A DNA stretch of 16,671 bases, taken from positions 1 to 16,671 of the forward strand of contig CAMLML010000088.1 in assembly GCA_946481095.1 (NCBI GenBank), given 5' to 3'. The position numbers and the translations under genes were made by a program. The notes beneath the pieces are model-generated. The model made no database searches. It had not been told where the DNA came from and worked only from the letters and a program-made list of their open reading frames with translations. Origin of the DNA: an uncultured Cellvibrio sp. Its GTDB lineage: Bacteria; Pseudomonadota; Gammaproteobacteria; Pseudomonadales; Cellvibrionaceae. This document shows, one piece after another, positions 15,597 to 16,671 of this stretch (the first letter of the stretch is position 1; each line of letters begins with the position of its first letter).

Positions 15597-16433
15597 TCAC
15601 TCCAGCAAACTATCAAACGCACCCGCCAATTCCTGGGTTTCATCAATCCGCTCAAGCATTTTGACCAAATTAATTCCCAATAAACTCGCCAAATCATTAG
15701 GAAATGACGCCAATAGTGCAGCGTTATCGCCTTTTTCATTCATGTGCACTATGTAATCTGCAATATGAATTAAAGCTGCCATACGTGGTAAAGGTTCAAC
15801 ACTGGCTGGATGCAATTGATGACGAATTCCATCAACAATTGATTGGGGAAATTTCCAACGATTGGCCAATTCAGCTCCTGCTTCGGGAAAATTAAAACCC
15901 AACACATTTTTTTCTATATCAGTATTTCTTGCACCTTTATCGACAATTTTTTGAATTTCCTTGCATTCATTCGGCAATAAAATATGAATCAACAATTCAC
16001 CAATATTGTGGATCATACCGCAGGTAAACGTTGTTTCAGGATCATCGTGAGAAAAGCGCGCCAGCCATTTTGCAGTGCTGGCCACTGCAAAACTGTCATG
16101 CCAGAATTTTTTAATATCAAAACCTTCCGGTGCTTTGAATGCACCCGTCATACCCGAAGCCAAAACCAGTGTTCTGACAGCATTGAAACCTAACAGGAAC
16201 ACCGCATCACTGACTGTGCCAACTTTTCGATTACCACCATAATGCGCAGAGTTAGCTGCACGCAAAACCTTGGCAGTTAATACCTGATCACTGCTGATCT
16301 TCCGTGCAATCGCATCGTTGTTAATATTTTCATTGCCAAAACTTTCAATTAATTCCTGTACAACCTTGGGCACATTGGGCAATTTTTGCGCATTGTCGAT
16401 CAATTCTTGAATCTTCACATTAGCCTCTCTCAT
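15597..16433 (-). CDS. HDOD-domain protein
   Basis: HDOD domains are HD-related, usually non-catalytic modules found in bacterial signalling proteins; this protein consists of little else. Residues 10-210 carry the HDOD pattern: LPNVPKVVQELIE, ISSDQVLTAKVLRAANSAHYG (48-66) and DAVFLLGFNAVRTLVLAS. The HD position reads IHNIGELL (141-148), so the metal-binding Asp is Asn and hydrolase activity is unlikely. ATG 16433 is preferred to an in-frame TTG at 16457, giving 278 residues. It is convergent with dusC. Function beyond signalling cannot be told from sequence. Confidence 0.88.
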   Translation of the reverse strand: MREANVKIQELIDNAQKLPNVPKVVQELIESFGNENINNDAIARKISSDQVLTAKVLRAANSAHYGGNRKVGTVSDAVFLLGFNAVRTLVLASGMTGAFKAPEGFDIKKFWHDSFAVASTAKWLARFSHDDPETTFTCGMIHNIGELLIHILLPNECKEIQKIVDKGARNTDIEKNVLGFNFPEAGAELANRWKFPQSIVDGIRHQLHPASVEPLPRMAALIHIADYIVHMNEKGDNAALLASFPNDLASLLGINLVKMLERIDETQELAGAFDSLLE

Positions 16434-16479
16434 ATCCACTGAATTCTGCTGCCGCAAACATTAATAGCTGTTCGATATT

Positions 16480-16507
16480 GGTATAGCAAAGAAACAAAAC
16501 TTAGCAA
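16480..16507 (-). promoter_or_regulatory. Possible sigma-70 promoter of the HDOD gene
   Basis: On the minus strand TTGCTA (16502-16507) and TATACC (16480-16485) are separated by 16 bases, each matching four of six consensus bases. The start would be about 40 bases before ATG 16433. Confidence 0.3.
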
Positions 16508-16582
16508 TCGAGTTATATAAAGAAGCCTGCGAATTTTATGAAATTCATATTGTGACGCAGAAGGTAAGGCAAAAAGAGTGAA

Positions 16583-16611
16583 ATAAAAAAGCCTGTCAAC
16601 TTGACAGGCTT
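16583..16611 (-). terminator. Rho-independent terminator of the tRNA-Arg gene
   Basis: AAGCCTGTCAA and TTGACAGGCTT (16589-16599 and 16601-16611) are perfect 11-bp arms around one base; the true loop would open a few pairs. On the minus strand six T follow (16588-16583). It lies 5 bases past the CCA end of the tRNA. Confidence 0.85.
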
Positions 16612-16616
16612 GTATG

Positions 16617-16671
16617 TGGCGCACTCGAGAGGATTCGAACCTCTGACCGCTCGGTTCGTAGCCGAGTACTC
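16617..16671 (-). tRNA. tRNA-Arg (anticodon ACG), 5' part outside the window
   Basis: On the minus strand the anticodon arm CTCGG-CTACGAA-CCGAG gives anticodon ACG, which reads CGN codons after deamination of A34 to inosine. The T arm is AGAGG-TTCGAAT-CCTCT. The acceptor 3' strand CGAGTGC, discriminator G and encoded CCA end at 16617. The visible part closely matches E. coli tRNA-Arg(ACG). The acceptor 5' strand and most of the D arm lie beyond base 16671. Confidence 0.93.

Overview
The window is an AT-leaning stretch of a gammaproteobacterial chromosome. The DusC-type tRNA dihydrouridine synthase, the LapA/LapB/LapC/LapE-type adhesin secretion set, the PhoH and HDOD proteins and a tRNA-Arg(ACG) with encoded CCA all fit a Pseudomonadales/Cellvibrionales-like host. 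The genus assignment is inference. No insertion sequence, prophage, CRISPR array or replication origin is visible.

Positions 1-11760 hold a biofilm-adhesin locus, entirely on the minus strand. In transcription order it runs: a TolC-type outer-membrane channel fused to an OmpA peptidoglycan-binding domain (11760-9871), a strong terminator, the type I secretion ABC transporter (9731-7578), the HlyD-type adaptor (7578-6142), a LuxR-type regulator with a degenerate receiver (6145-5528), a response regulator with an unassigned C-terminal half (5422-4187), and the N-terminal 1350 codons of a giant adhesin (4050 to beyond base 1). The adhesin begins with a LapA-type retention module carrying a TAAG motif at residues 109-112, the kind of site cut by the LapG protease. 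At least twelve complete, mostly 91-100-residue, cadherin-like and VCBS repeats follow. Together the genes describe secretion of a surface adhesin held in the outer-membrane channel, with two regulators encoded between machine and cargo. No lapD or lapG gene is present here.

Positions 11761-12052 are the 292-bp region between lapE and phoH. It holds a CRP/Vfr-like site, a GAACAT inverted repeat and the phoH terminator.

Positions 12053-16671 are housekeeping genes. PhoH-family ATPase and a DEAD-box RNA helicase lie on the minus strand, with a long untranslated phoH leader between them. Divergent from the helicase is dusC (plus strand), convergent with an HDOD-domain gene (minus strand). A tRNA-Arg gene with its own terminator runs off the right edge.
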